This document shows positions 63,920-64,000 of a stretch of DNA of 64,000 nucleotides, piece after piece. This DNA comes from Salipiger pentaromativorans (GTDB taxonomy: Bacteria > Pseudomonadota > Alphaproteobacteria > Rhodobacterales > Rhodobacteraceae). A program made the translations under genes and the position numbers. Position 1 is the stretch's first letter. Each line of letters starts with the position of its first letter. The stretch spans positions 1 to 64,000 of the forward strand of contig NZ_JAMDHK010000004.1 of assembly GCF_024721115.1 (NCBI RefSeq), read 5' to 3'. The notes under the pieces were generated by a model. That model was not told the origin of the DNA and did not search any database. It saw only the letters and a list, made by a program, of their open reading frames with translations.

Positions 63920-64000
63920 CTGTGTCGCGAGGGGCGCGACCTGTTCTGCAACCTCCACGCCTCCCGCCCGCCCCGGGTTCAAAGCCCGGCCACCGGTCTG

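Noticed and set aside
63970-64000. CCGGG-TTCAAAG-CCCGG near the right edge, resembling a tRNA T-arm
   Set aside because: The last loop position should be a pyrimidine, no acceptor, anticodon or D arm can be found, and it is cut by the window end.

Overview
This is a GC-rich, gene-dense bacterial chromosome segment with 59 protein genes that I can support and no IS element, integrase, CRISPR array, rRNA or tRNA. The gene content points to an alphaproteobacterium of the Rhodobacteraceae (Roseobacter group). Markers are a class I lysyl-tRNA synthetase, a lepB-rnc...era...recO neighbourhood, DUF1491, a TRAP transporter, a PriA/transaldolase neighbourhood and a beta-helix protein of a type I recall from many Rhodobacteraceae. 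The family placement is inferred from gene content, not from a search.

Layout. 1-6.2 kb: an ATP-dependent hydantoinase/oxoprolinase pair (HyuB, HyuA), then a 450-base gap with a possible structured leader RNA, then TRAP permease subunits DctQ and DctM with no solute-binding protein. 6.4-12.6 kb: a chemoreceptor, a CNNM/CorC-type membrane protein and a P-type cation ATPase. 12.6-17 kb: a two-component system beside a membrane-anchored TlpA-like thioredoxin, a DsbA-like protein and an L,D-transpeptidase. Two matching CTTAAG-N5-NTTAAG boxes suggest one envelope regulon. 17-21 kb: a Rieske oxygenase, then a PspA / YiaAB-like / DUF4105 operon divergent from a TetR gene, with three identical-type palindromic operators between them. 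21-26.5 kb: a membrane-lipid block (metallophosphoesterase, GT21-type and GT2 glycosyltransferases, DedA protein, CDP-alcohol phosphotransferase, geranylgeranyl-reductase-like flavoprotein).

26.6-38 kb is mostly housekeeping: a DUF2892 protein, CspA, EttA, a second chemoreceptor with a C-terminal CheR-tether motif, NadD, a PBP4-type DacB, a second L,D-transpeptidase, a TerB-like protein, LysK and a CHAD protein. 38-44.4 kb holds a large beta-helix protein, a HugZ/PNPOx-like protein, a predicted exported beta-rich protein, a ParA ATPase next to a kinase-like protein of unknown function, a small coupled hypothetical protein and a fructose-6-phosphate-aldolase-type transaldolase. 44.4-56 kb holds priA, a GntR/FadR regulator, the recO-pgsA-moaD-moaE operon, era-DUF1491, a secreted PLAT-like protein, an EamA transporter, rnc and lepB.

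56-64 kb is catabolic: glpD-glpK for glycerol, then an Asp/Glu-racemase family enzyme, a GntR-FCD repressor, a thiamine-diphosphate enzyme and a muconate-lactonizing-type enolase-superfamily enzyme. A 38-bp palindrome lies between the repressor and the thiamine-diphosphate enzyme. These last genes look like a small inducible pathway of unknown substrate and, with the three operator systems, are the most promising places for new biology.
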